Assembly (NCBI RefSeq): GCF_017656475.1
Contig: NZ_JACDNT010000009.1
Span: 1 to 59,634 of the forward strand
Source: Archaeoglobus sp.
GTDB lineage: Archaea; Halobacteriota; Archaeoglobi; Archaeoglobales; Archaeoglobaceae
Direction of reading: 5' to 3'
Length of the DNA stretch: 59,634 nucleotides
Positions 46,014-55,000 of this stretch are shown here, one piece after another; within the stretch, counting starts at the first letter, position 1, and every line of letters begins with the position of its first letter. The notes beneath the pieces are model-generated. The model did no database searches. It was not told the DNA's origin and worked only from the letters and a program-made list of their open reading frames with translations. The position numbers and the translations under genes are program-made.

Positions 46014-47099
46014 CTAAATCAGCTCCATTGCCCTCTCAACGACCTCTGCGTCATACTTCCGGTGTACATACCTCGTCTTACCCCTCCTCTTTTCTCCGAA
46101 GGATATTTCAATCAACTTCAGCCTTTCGAGCTTTTCGAGGATGTTGTAGTATTTTCTGTAGCTCATCTTCACCTCGTTGCTCACCTGCTCGTACAGGTCG
46201 CCAGTAGAAATCGTGTCGTTGGAGTATATAATTCTCAGAACAGCCCTCTCCTCACTGTTCAATGCTGTGAGAATTTTGGCGACAAAGGATAAAGACTCTC
46301 CGGCATGTGCAACCTCAACATCCCTCTCCTCAACTTTTCTGCTTCCCCTGCTTTCTGCGTTCACTCCTGCAGCCTTTAGAAGGTATATCCCATACCTAAC
46401 ATCGCTCGCATTGTAAGCAAGCTCAACAACTCTTCTGAAAGCTCTGCTATCAAAAACACCCTCGTAAAACCCGTATTCAACCCTCTTTCTAAGAATTTCC
46501 TTCATCTCCCGGTAGCCGTATGAGGGATAGTGTATCTCCATGTAGTGGAATGACGCACCGACAAAAGGGTCGAGCAGCAGGGGGAATTTGACATCGGTTG
46601 CTGCCGCAACAATACCCACCTTAACCCCATACTCGTCAGGCGCTTTGAGGATTTCATACAGAATCTCGTTCGCGTAGGCTTTGCTGAGGAAGTTTATATC
46701 GTCAAGGACGATTAAAAGAGGCTCGTCAAGGTTGCTCCACACCCTGTCCATCAGAACCGTTTTGCTTATTCCAGATGGCGGGGACTGCTGTCCGAGAACA
46801 TCCTGAAAAATCTTTGAGAAGACCTTGTAGGGCTCTCTGAACCTCGGTATTCGTATGTAGGAGTACAGAATTCCTGCCTCGCTCTCCGCCTCCCTGAGAA
46901 CGTACTTTATTGTCGAAGTTTTTCCCGTTGACGGTGGGCCGAGGCAGAAGGCGTTGATCGGGGATGAGTTGAGCATTGCAGGTCTTATACAGGACACAAG
47001 CTGCCTGATCTGGCTATCCCTGAAAAGCAGCTCGTCCGGAACGTAATCCGGATCGAAGATCTCAGGATTTCTGAATATCGTTTCGTCCCATGAGAGCAT
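46014..47099 (-). CDS. cdc6: Orc1/Cdc6 family replication initiator (second type)
   Basis: AAA+ protein: Walker A GPPSTGKTSTIKYV near residue 55, Walker B LLIVLDDINFLS, sensor-like VGIVAAATDVKF, and a C-terminal winged helix (YRKYYNILEKLERLKLIEISFGEKRRGKTRYVHR). Archaeoglobus has two Orc proteins, and this one lies beside minD and polB2. The frame opens at 47144, but ATG 47099 (MLSWDETIF) is about 25 bp from ATTATACATA on the minus strand. 361 residues. No origin recognition boxes are seen around it, so initiation here is not supported; a regulatory paralogue is possible. Confidence 0.92.
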   Translation of the reverse strand: MLSWDETIFRNPEIFDPDYVPDELLFRDSQIRQLVSCIRPAMLNSSPINAFCLGPPSTGKTSTIKYVLREAESEAGILYSYIRIPRFREPYKVFSKIFQDVLGQQSPPSGISKTVLMDRVWSNLDEPLLIVLDDINFLSKAYANEILYEILKAPDEYGVKVGIVAAATDVKFPLLLDPFVGASFHYMEIHYPSYGYREMKEILRKRVEYGFYEGVFDSRAFRRVVELAYNASDVRYGIYLLKAAGVNAESRGSRKVEERDVEVAHAGESLSFVAKILTALNSEERAVLRIIYSNDTISTGDLYEQVSNEVKMSYRKYYNILEKLERLKLIEISFGEKRRGKTRYVHRKYDAEVVERAMELI

Positions 47100-47119
47100 T
47101 AATGTAAAGCACACGTCAA

Positions 47120-47129
47120 TATGTATAAT
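47120..47129 (-). promoter_or_regulatory. TATA box of cdc6
   Basis: Minus-strand ATTATACATA, centre about 25.5 bp from ATG 47099, predicting a leaderless transcript. Confidence 0.6.
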
Positions 47130-47156
47130 CTTTTTCACTTGCATCCGGGGGTCGAA

Positions 47157-47166
47157 GCTTATATTG
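47157..47166 (+). promoter_or_regulatory. TATA box of the PolB2 cassette
   Basis: GCTTATATTG, centre 25.5 bp before ATG 47187. It places the start of the RecA-like gene at 47187, not the earlier ATG 47121, and drives the whole three-gene unit. Confidence 0.6.
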
Positions 47167-47186
47167 ACTTAGAAGCATTACATTAT

Positions 47187-47693
47187 ATGATAGAGGTACT
47201 TTCGGTTGAGGTGTTTGGGGGGTTTAACGCTGTTGCTGCACCACAAGAGGTATGTCTCGACTTTTTGAACAGATATAGAAGCAGATTTCCGGCATTGTAC
47301 GTCTGTGGGAACAGATCAAAAGTTCTGGATGGTGTCAGGGGGAACTTCGGGGTTAGGAGAGGCTTCACCATACATCAGGTAATAGAGATTCTCCTTAATG
47401 CGTATCAGGACACTGTTTTCATTGAGCATGATGCGATGCTCTTCGAAGACTGCGATTTTCATACTCTCGAAGACTTCGTGATGCTGTTGAGGCAGATAGG
47501 GAGAGATAGAACGGTCGTTTACTTCACCACCAAGAGAGACAGAATCTTCGACTTCATAACGACGCTTGCTGATCGCTACATCCTCGTTGAGGCGGAGGAA
47601 GGTGGTTACTTCATAGCAGATGTTGATGACGAGGGAATAACTCAGCGTTTCTATCCTAAGAGAGCCGGACAGCTGACACTGGAGGTGTTCTGA
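47187..47693 (+). CDS. Degenerate RecA-like protein of the PolB2 cassette
   Basis: 168 residues. The order of strands and the acidic second strand end (QDTVFIEHDAMLFED, Walker B-like) followed by DFVMLLRQIGRDRTVVYFTTKRD and FITTLADRYILVEAEE resembles RecA/KaiC-fold proteins. The Walker A region is not conserved (VEVFGGFNAVAAPQEV), so ATPase activity is probably lost. Start ATG 47187 is leaderless from its own TATA box; the frame extends back to 47121. It heads a unit with a 90-residue protein and PolB2. Published surveys describe an inactivated RecA-family partner of PolB2; identity with it is an inference from fold clues and position. Confidence 0.7.
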   Translation: MIEVLSVEVFGGFNAVAAPQEVCLDFLNRYRSRFPALYVCGNRSKVLDGVRGNFGVRRGFTIHQVIEILLNAYQDTVFIEHDAMLFEDCDFHTLEDFVMLLRQIGRDRTVVYFTTKRDRIFDFITTLADRYILVEAEEGGYFIADVDDEGITQRFYPKRAGQLTLEVF

Positions 47694-47965
47694 TGGGAAG
47701 GAGTATATCAAGCGTAAGAATGGGGGTAAAAAGAATAGCAGAGAGGTGGGAAAGGACTGCCAAGGCGATGAAGAAAGAGGATAGAGTTTACGCCATAAAG
47801 CTCGCCGGCTTGGTGAAGAAGCACAGCAGCGAGGTGTTCTACACCTTCGACGATCCCTTGGAGGCGGCGGTGTTCTCCGTTCTAATTGAGCTCGTGAAGG
47901 AGCTTGATGGGGATGTGGATACTGGACTGCTTACCTTTCAGAAACAGCGTCGATCTCTGGATTAA
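47693..47965 (+). CDS. Small helical protein between RecA-like and PolB2 genes
   Basis: 90 residues, basic N terminus (SISSVRMGVKRIAERWERTAKAMKKEDR) and a helix-rich remainder (AIKLAGLVKKHSSEVFYTFDDPLEAAVFSVLIELVKEL). No recognised domain; it could bind DNA or bridge partners. It starts by a TGATG one-base overlap with the previous gene and its end overlaps polB2 by about 59 bp, so all three are tightly coupled. PolB2 clusters in other archaea also carry small uncharacterised proteins. Confidence 0.72.
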   Translation: MGRSISSVRMGVKRIAERWERTAKAMKKEDRVYAIKLAGLVKKHSSEVFYTFDDPLEAAVFSVLIELVKELDGDVDTGLLTFQKQRRSLD

Positions 47966-49823
47966 GAAGGAGAATGGAAAGGTTGTTAAAAGAAGATTCA
48001 AGTTCGAAAACTACTTTTTTCTGCATTTTCCCGACAGAACTCTTCACGTTGAGCTTTTAGAAGCTCTTGAAACGCGATACAGAGTTGAAGAGTGCACATT
48101 CAAAACGATTTATGGAGAATGCGAGGGATACAGAGTTTACGCCGGAAAAAAGGTTGCAGAGATGATAGAAAGGCAGGCCAAGGATGTGAAACTGTACAAC
48201 GTTGATGTGAGGTTAGAGCAAAAGTTCATGGCTGAAAAGGGGATTTTCCCATGCTCACACATACTCGAAGACGTTTCCGAGAGATTCGAGGTCGATTTCG
48301 ATTTGCCGTTTGACGTTTTAAAGGTGGGTGTGAAGGGGGACGTATTCAAGCCGGAAATTAGGGAGATAAGCATAAACGGGAGGAGAATTAGGAGTAAAGA
48401 GAAAGAACTCATTGAGGAGCTTTCCGGAGTCATTGAGGATCAAAATCCTGACATAATTCTGATGGAAGACGCGGATTTCTGGATGCCGCATATTTGCCTG
48501 AAGGCTGTGAGCAGAACCGGAAAGTTCCGCAGACTCTCTCAGAAAATCTACTGGAGCTACGGGAAAGCAAGGTATAGAAAGCAAGCTCTAATACCTGAGG
48601 GGAGGATTCTCATAGACACGAACTCCTTCAACTTCAGAGAAGGGGGGCTTAAAGGCATTCTCCTCGCCTCAAGAATCTCTGCGATCTCACCAAACCACGC
48701 ATCTCGTGTCACTCCCGGGTCGCTCATTTCCCTCTACGAAGTTTTCGAGGCTTTGATGAGGGGCATAGCCGTGCCCTTCAGAAAGAGCGATGCGGAGAGG
48801 ATGAAGGACTTGGAGGAGCTCAGATTTTCGGACAGGGGAGGGATGATCTTCCAGCCTGAGCCGGGAGTTTATGAGAACGTATGGCAGCTCGACTTCACGT
48901 CGATGTATCCGTCAATAATCGTGAAGTACAACCTCTCTCCAGAGAGCATAGGAAGCAAGCGAAGAGGATTTCTGGCTGAGGTTCTCGAACCTCTTTTAAG
49001 AATGAGGATAAAAACAAAGAGTCTGAAGAAGAAAAACCCCAGATACGCCGGTGTTGACTCAATCCTGAAGTGGATGCTCGTTACGTGCTTTGGCTACACG
49101 GGCTACAGAAATGCCAAGTTCGGTAGAATAGAGGTTCATGAGGAGATAAACAGGATTGGAAGGGAGATTCTGATAAAAATGAAGGAGATTGCAGAGGAAA
49201 TGGGATTTGAGGTTCTGCACGGGATAGTCGACTGTCTGTGGGTTAGAGGGGGCAACATCGACGAGCTGAAGGCGAGGGTCGAGGAAGAGACTGGCCTGCT
49301 TACTGATGTGGAAAAATACGACTGGATAGTCTTTCTTCCAATGAAGGACGGCAGTGGGGCTTACAACCGCTATTACGGCAGGCTTTCCAGCGGAGAAATG
49401 AAGCTCAGAGGTGTCATGGCCAGAAGGCGCGACACTCCAGAATACGTGAGAAGAATGCAGATGGAGTGCTTTGAAGTGATGAAAAAGGCCAGAAGCGTAA
49501 GAGAGCTTCGCGGGCTTTATCCTGAGCTAATGCAGATTTACAGGAAGCACTCTGAAAACATGAGAGGGGCGAGGCCTGAAGAGATGGTAATAAGGAAAGT
49601 TGCAGGAAAAGCAGAGTACGGAAAAAAGCTGCTGGAATCTTCGGCGATTCAAGAGTACAGGAAAGCTGGAATAAGCGTCAAACCGGGGATGGCGATAGAA
49701 TATGTCGTGGTTGATGCAAGAAGAAAGGTTGTGAGTGTGAGAGGGCATTCAGCCTTTGACGTGAAATACTACAGAAAACTACTTGACAAGGCGTGGGAGG
49801 AGGTGAGCTGGTTTTTAAATTAG
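47907..49823 (+). CDS. polB2: Family B DNA polymerase PolB2 with altered motifs
   Basis: About 638 residues. Motif A is standard (LDFTSMYPSII) with its Asp. Motif B reads ILKWMLVTCFGYTGY: the Lys is kept but the N-S-x-Y is lost. Motif C reads HGIVDCLWV where YGDTDSLFV is expected: the first Asp is replaced and the second is kept. Exonuclease motif I (DIE) is missing from LKVGVKGDVF. This is the PolB2 branch, described as partly inactivated; the homologue Dpo2 in Sulfolobales has a reported role in DNA damage tolerance. The frame opens at TTG 47904; AAGGAG at 47897-47902 suits ATG 47907 or 47913. Co-translated with the two upstream genes. Confidence 0.88.
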   Translation: MGMWILDCLPFRNSVDLWIKKENGKVVKRRFKFENYFFLHFPDRTLHVELLEALETRYRVEECTFKTIYGECEGYRVYAGKKVAEMIERQAKDVKLYNVDVRLEQKFMAEKGIFPCSHILEDVSERFEVDFDLPFDVLKVGVKGDVFKPEIREISINGRRIRSKEKELIEELSGVIEDQNPDIILMEDADFWMPHICLKAVSRTGKFRRLSQKIYWSYGKARYRKQALIPEGRILIDTNSFNFREGGLKGILLASRISAISPNHASRVTPGSLISLYEVFEALMRGIAVPFRKSDAERMKDLEELRFSDRGGMIFQPEPGVYENVWQLDFTSMYPSIIVKYNLSPESIGSKRRGFLAEVLEPLLRMRIKTKSLKKKNPRYAGVDSILKWMLVTCFGYTGYRNAKFGRIEVHEEINRIGREILIKMKEIAEEMGFEVLHGIVDCLWVRGGNIDELKARVEEETGLLTDVEKYDWIVFLPMKDGSGAYNRYYGRLSSGEMKLRGVMARRRDTPEYVRRMQMECFEVMKKARSVRELRGLYPELMQIYRKHSENMRGARPEEMVIRKVAGKAEYGKKLLESSAIQEYRKAGISVKPGMAIEYVVVDARRKVVSVRGHSAFDVKYYRKLLDKAWEEVSWFLN

Positions 49824-49876
49824 CAAAAAATAGTTGAGTCAGAGTCAATAACACCCATGAGAAATTGGTTGGAAAA

Positions 49877-51226
49877 TTACATCCCGAGCATCTTCTCCTC
49901 CCACTTCTTGAGGTAGGCTGAGCTCTGGCTTACGTCGGCGAAAATGCTCGCAGCTCTCTCCACATCATCAAGTTCCACTTTTCCGGAGTTCCTCATCTTG
50001 GCAAACTCGTATGCGGGGGCGAGGAGCTGCACTGCATATCTCAGGCTAGTCTTCTCTCCAATATCGGTGAGCTTCTCCATAGCCTCATCGCTCAGCATCA
50101 TTCCCGATTCAGCAGCCCTTATCTCGATGATCGTTCTGATCTCATCCCTGCTGTATGGCTCGGTTGTGATGATCAGCAGCCTGTCGAGCAGATCGAGTGG
50201 AATGCCGTGTGGGGCGGTGATGTCAGTACCCCTAATCTTCGAAAATCCTCTGTTTGATGCGAGTATTATGATAGGCGCCATCTCCGACTCCATTGCTCTG
50301 TTCATGAATGCAAATAGCTCAATGTCCATAAGGTGGGTCTCATCGATGAACAGAACTCCCGGCACAAGCTCCGCTCTTCCCTCTTCAACAAGCTTCTTTA
50401 CCTGCTCATCCACTGCCTCTCTCACCTCGTTGTCCACCTCTCTACTTGGCGGGGAGAACAGGCTGAAAATGCTCGTCCTTCTCGCATTTGCTTCATCGAG
50501 GTCGTGGAGAGTTACGACATACGTGAACTCCTTCTCCTTCTCTACTTTTCCTGAAGGGACTGGCACGACTTCATCATCGCCAAGATCGTACTTCTTTTTG
50601 GCTTTCTCACTCCTTCCAAGCTTGCTAATCCTTCCGGTCTCCTTGTCGATCACTATAACATCTCCGACCTCTATTCCCTGAGCCATGAACTGCATGGCCA
50701 GTCTTCCTCCAACGCTGAAGGTTCTTTTCTCATCTTTTGTTGCAAGGGTTAGCGTTGCTGATTCGGGAATCTTCTGCGTTGGGTTGTAAGGATTAGGAAC
50801 CATGTTGTAGTCGAGACCTGCCACCTCACCCTCAAGAACCGTTCTCGTTTCCCTTATTCTGACACCAATAGCCTTCCTCATTGCCTGAATGAGTGCTTCA
50901 GTTTTCTTTATCTCCGCACTGTAAAACTCACTCGCTGACACCTGCACGAACGGGATGTCTTTTCCAAGCTCCTTGCTTATTGCCACAGCTATGGCGGTTT
51001 TTCCCGTCCCAGGAGGGCCGGCGATCAGTATTCCCCTACCAGCCATCTTTCCTGATTTTATCAGCCTTACTACGACTCCTGCAGCCTCTCTTGCCTTTTT
51101 CTGGCCAACAAGTCCGTCTGCAACGTCCTTAGCCCTTAAGTTCTCATCCAGTCCCAGACCGCGAATGTGTGAGTGAGCGCTTATCCTCTCAAAAGTTTGA
51201 GCAATCTCTCTAATCTCGCCCGCCAT
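49877..51226 (-). CDS. TIP49/RuvBL-like AAA+ ATPase
   Basis: Archaeal homologue of Pontin/Reptin. Walker A GPPGTGKTAIAV near residue 60, a domain II insertion after about residue 110 (VGVRIRETRTVLEGEVAGLDYNMV), Walker B FIDETHLMDIELFAFMNRAME (DETH in place of the usual DEVH), and sensor ILASNRGFSKIRG. Eukaryotic relatives act in chromatin remodelling and snoRNP assembly; archaeal roles are unknown. The frame opens at 51274, but ATG 51226 (MAGEIREIAQTFE) has GGTGGTGG upstream and a TATA box about 35 bp away. About 449 residues. Confidence 0.94.
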   Translation of the reverse strand: MAGEIREIAQTFERISAHSHIRGLGLDENLRAKDVADGLVGQKKAREAAGVVVRLIKSGKMAGRGILIAGPPGTGKTAIAVAISKELGKDIPFVQVSASEFYSAEIKKTEALIQAMRKAIGVRIRETRTVLEGEVAGLDYNMVPNPYNPTQKIPESATLTLATKDEKRTFSVGGRLAMQFMAQGIEVGDVIVIDKETGRISKLGRSEKAKKKYDLGDDEVVPVPSGKVEKEKEFTYVVTLHDLDEANARRTSIFSLFSPPSREVDNEVREAVDEQVKKLVEEGRAELVPGVLFIDETHLMDIELFAFMNRAMESEMAPIIILASNRGFSKIRGTDITAPHGIPLDLLDRLLIITTEPYSRDEIRTIIEIRAAESGMMLSDEAMEKLTDIGEKTSLRYAVQLLAPAYEFAKMRNSGKVELDDVERAASIFADVSQSSAYLKKWEEKMLGM

Positions 51227-51231
51227 AGCCA

Positions 51232-51247
51232 CCACCAAAATTGGTGG
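51232..51247. repeat. Perfect inverted repeat in the TIP49 leader
   Basis: CCACCAA-AA-TTGGTGG: 7-bp arms with a 2-bp centre. The predicted transcription start (about 26 bp from the TATA centre near 51262) falls inside it, and its left arm adjoins the GGTGGTGG ribosome site. A protein-binding operator is more likely than an RNA hairpin. Confidence 0.5.
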
Positions 51248-51257
51248 AAAAGTAGGA

Positions 51258-51267
51258 CTATATAAAG
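51258..51267 (-). promoter_or_regulatory. TATA box of the TIP49 gene
   Basis: Minus-strand CTTTATATAGT, centre about 35 bp from ATG 51226, leaving a leader of some ten bases that contains the Shine-Dalgarno. Confidence 0.6.
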
Positions 51268-51344
51268 ATTCCACTTTAGATGCGTTGGTGACCTATTGAA
51301 ATGTTGAAGTAGTTTTGCAAGAAGCGTGTTGAAGTCCATTGGAA

Positions 51345-51386
51345 GGATTTTTATTTAAAAATCTTTTAAAATAAAAATTAAAAAAC
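51345..51386 (-). terminator. T-rich terminator of the lipoprotein gene
   Basis: Read on the minus strand just after the stop, the sequence is GTTTTTTAATTTTTATTTTAAAAGATTTTT, a series of oligo-T tracts typical of archaeal termination. Confidence 0.5.
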
Positions 51387-52076
51387 TTAGTAAAGAACCT
51401 CTCCTCCCTCTTCGTTAACTTTGAGAATGATCTTTTGATCTATCTGCTGGTAATCAAATCTGCTTTTTTCCAGAAACAGAGTTACGGTCAATGGATATTC
51501 ACCACTCTGTTCCGGCAGTACTATTTCAAAGGTAAAACTCTTCGCCTCATCTGCAGAAATTTCAAACTTATACCGCACGTTTGATTTTAGCTCAAATCCA
51601 ATTGGTAATCTCTTTATTCCGACCATTCCGTTGCAGTTGGAGTAGGCCCTGACATTTGCGGTTATGTTTACAGATGATCCTAGTTTTAACTCTCCGTCAA
51701 CATCCACTGCAAGCTCCCCAAGCGCTTCGGGCGGGTAGTAATCGCGGATAATGTCCAACGCCGCATAAGCCGCAGCGACCACATTTTGATCATCAGACGT
51801 GGTTGCAACGTCTTTCAAATACTCGACCACTCTATCACTGTCGTTCAGCATAATTGCAATCTGAGCCATTTCCAGTATCGCCGTTTCTTTTTCTTTCGGT
51901 GATGAATCTCCATCAATTATTTCCTTGAACTTCTCAAAATAACTGCTGTCGAGAGTTACATTGTAAACAATGGAAGACTGATTTTTTTGCTCAATTCCAG
52001 GCTTTTCCTCTGGTTGTGTGCACAAAGAAACCATGGACGCCAACAAAATTGCCAGAAAGAGTAAAATCCACCTCAT
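51387..52076 (-). CDS. Secreted lipoprotein, unknown function
   Basis: About 229 residues from ATG 52076: a hydrophobic signal MRWILLFLAILLASMV then the lipobox-like SLC, after which the mature protein begins with Gln-rich sequence. The middle has helical repeats (EKETAILEMAQIAIML; VVEYLKDVATTSDDQNVVAAAYAAL), and the C terminus is beta-rich (KYKFEISADEAKSFTFEIVLPEQSGEYPLTVTLFLE), like a CARDB/immunoglobulin domain. AGGTGAT precedes the ATG and overlaps the stop of the upstream gene. The open frame reaching 52265 is a shadow of that gene's displaced end. Probably exported and anchored with the neighbouring protease. Confidence 0.78.
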   Translation of the reverse strand: MRWILLFLAILLASMVSLCTQPEEKPGIEQKNQSSIVYNVTLDSSYFEKFKEIIDGDSSPKEKETAILEMAQIAIMLNDSDRVVEYLKDVATTSDDQNVVAAAYAALDIIRDYYPPEALGELAVDVDGELKLGSSVNITANVRAYSNCNGMVGIKRLPIGFELKSNVRYKFEISADEAKSFTFEIVLPEQSGEYPLTVTLFLEKSRFDYQQIDQKIILKVNEEGGEVLY

Positions 52077-52080
52077 ATTA

Positions 52081-55000
52081 TCACCTACACGCATTGTAAT
52101 GCACAAATATCTGCTCAACTCTGCTAAGCATGGTCGAATCGAGCCTGTGATCCAGCTTATTATGCATTTCACAGAGATCAGGCGCGTCATACCAGTGATC
52201 GAGCTCGCTGTCCAGCATCTTGAAGATGATGTCATCAAGCCCTTCAACAGTGTCAAAAGGCTCATCTATGTATCCGGCGAACTGGAATTGTCAAACATGT
52301 CCCACAGCACCGCTGCCACGGTTGCTTCAATATCGTCATCCGACTTGGTGCAGTAGGGGTCTTCGATTGAGGAGTATCCTACATTTGGATGCGATAGATG
52401 GCTGTTTAGAGCAACTATTAATGTACCATAGTACTCGGCAAACCCCTCGCTCCATGCGAACTCTGTGTCATCTTTGTCGGAGCAGAATGTGTGAGAAGAG
52501 TCTCCTGTGTACACATCCTCTTCGCTTATATGATCTTCAAGAAAATGACCGTATTCGTGGATAACAGTACCATCATCAAATCCATGGTCGCCCCGTGGAC
52601 CTCTGTATAGTGTTATTTCATCCCACCAGTGAGGATCATACTCCGACCAATCATCGTCAGGGTACTGCACGTCAACTCTTCCAATACCGTCATCATCGCT
52701 TCTGTGGAAGTCTGCATAAGCCCTGGCAGCAAGCAGAGCATCAGCTATGTTCAGATAAACCGACCCGCCTTGAATTTGGTGAGTACTTCCTCCACAAATG
52801 CAGAGGTCAAATAAGCAGTAATTTTTTGGTTCCATCCAGTAAGCGCTGAAGTCATGGTTTGTGTCCTTTCCGATCCTCAGTTCACCCAGATCAACTCTTC
52901 CCTTGTCTGGCACAGTAATTTCAGTGGAGAGGAACCAGACATATTCGTTACAGTAATCCAGGTCTCTCGCTATTTTTGCAGCGTAGTTTATATCCCATGG
53001 CTCAATCTTAATTCTGAATTTCTTTCCAGCAAGGTTTTGTGATAAAGGTATTCGGAAATTGCCGTCGCTGTCTGTCAGGAAAGGACCCCATTTAATGTCT
53101 CCATCTGTTCTAAACTTTATAAACTTGGCTGGAAGCCAGCTCCCATCATCATCTTCATACACAATTCTTCCCCTGACCTCAACAAAACCGCAGGGGATGC
53201 AGTAATGCCCACCACAGTCAATTCCTACTTCATCTCTGTTTCTGACACCGTCGTCACACCCTACACCTTCTATAGTTATAGTTTTAGTGATGCAGTTATT
53301 TGTCTCCATGGGAACCTCATCAACAAAGTTTCCGCTGTCTGCACAAACACTTATACGATTTTCTGGCCACTGGGCAGTAAATCCTGATACTCTAAGCTCC
53401 ACGCTCTCATCGGGGTCGAGTGGTGGGATAGAGGAGCTTCCAGCAGGGTTGTAGTTGACTGTCACCTCCGCGTTAGTAGCACTGCTCGCAGCGAGACCGA
53501 TGTTTCTAACTCTGAAAACTATGTCAAGGTCAGAAACCCCTTCACCCTCAATCCATACATCCTCGACAGTCAGATCGGGCTTTATCAGCGGATATTCCAC
53601 ACACTGGATTGTGACACTTTTTTCATTGTTGCCTTCGTCGGATTCAGCAACATCGTTGTTGACATCTGCCTTTACTGTCAGCGTGTCGCTGGTGCCACTG
53701 CAACTCTCCCAGTCATATTGGTAACTGAAAGTTTTTGTTATTGACTCACCGGGAGCGAGCGGGGGAAGATACTCATATGCGTGAAGTACATTATCGATAA
53801 GCAAACCGGTCTCTGAATTACACGAGTAGTCGTTTCCAATGTTTTTAACCGTGTAGCTTATCACTGATTTGAGGGGGTAACTTTCTCCATTGGCCAATAG
53901 TAGTTCCTCTACAACCGAGGTAGTTACATTGCTCACTACAAGATCCGCTGTTCCTGATGGCATAGGGACGCATTCGGTGGTAAAGGTAAACTCGTTGTCA
54001 TCCTCGTTGCTCTCCGGAACGTAGTTTCTGTTATCAACAACAATTCTGATGGTGTCTGTATTTCCAGAACAGTACATGTTATAGTTCATCTCCACTGTTG
54101 CAGTTTCTCCGGGTTGTAAAGCGGGAATGCTAAATGATCCGGCTGAATTGTCATCGATGTATAACCATCCGTTAGTTGCCGGAGATGCTTGATTGCCTGC
54201 ATTCTTGACAACAACCACAACGCTGCTGTTCTGGTAGTTAAGCGCCCTGCAGTAGTCTGCGTAGTCAATGTACGCATCGCTTACTTTAAGATTTGGCATA
54301 CCTCTCCCGCTGCACTGGAAGGGACGAGGATTTTTGTAGTAGTTGTTGTTCTCATCGGATTCTGCAACTTCTTTGTAGTAGTCAGCCTCTGCTGAAACGG
54401 TGTCGGTGATTCCTTCACAGGGGTGGGGGTAGCTCAGCCTTGCTACTGTATTTTCGTTCACACCAAGTCCATTAACCTCCACCTCTCCAACGTAGTCGCC
54501 ATCAATGAAGAAGGCAACGGTAAAACTACCAGCGTACCCGTCACCTCTGTTGTAAATCAAAGCCCTGAGTTCAGAGTAAACCCCTGGTGTGGTGTTGTAC
54601 CACCAAACATCGCTAATAGCCAAATCTGGCTTTCCTCTTGAATAGCAGTATTTTTCCTGCCCTTTTTCATAGCTGCAAAACAGACCGGTTGGTCCATCCC
54701 ATTTTTCTCTGCTTCTTCCGGAGTTAAATACTCAGTTCCTTCAGGACACTCAACAACCTCTCTATAACAGTACATCGGTGTTTTTGTAAGAGCTGCAAGT
54801 CCTGAGATCTGGTATCCACATACTTCATCGGAAAGTCGGACGTAGTTTCCGGAAGCTTGCTCTGCCGTCATGCAGCTCCAGTTCTCAGGACACTCGATGA
54901 AAACGTCGAAAGTGCATGAAGTGTCGTATTCATGGCAAATTTCTCCTTTGCCTGTCAGAACGCAAACTCCTGGGTATACTTCCAACTCTCCTGAGTTTGC

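Noticed and set aside
47100-47186. Replication origin next to cdc6
   Set aside because: No origin recognition box repeats or long AT-rich unwinding element seen in the short gap, which is filled by two promoters.
49944-50681. 245-codon plus-strand frame
   Set aside because: Antisense to the TIP49 ATPase; Ser-rich shadow composition.
51300-51340. Degenerate CRISPR-like repeat (GTTGAAGT twice)
   Set aside because: Two 8-mers 24 bp apart without spacers or further copies.
52077-52265. N-terminal extension of the lipoprotein frame (MSLLTLLKGL...)
   Set aside because: The same bases encode the displaced protease tail in another frame, and the lipoprotein has a ribosome site and signal peptide at 52076.
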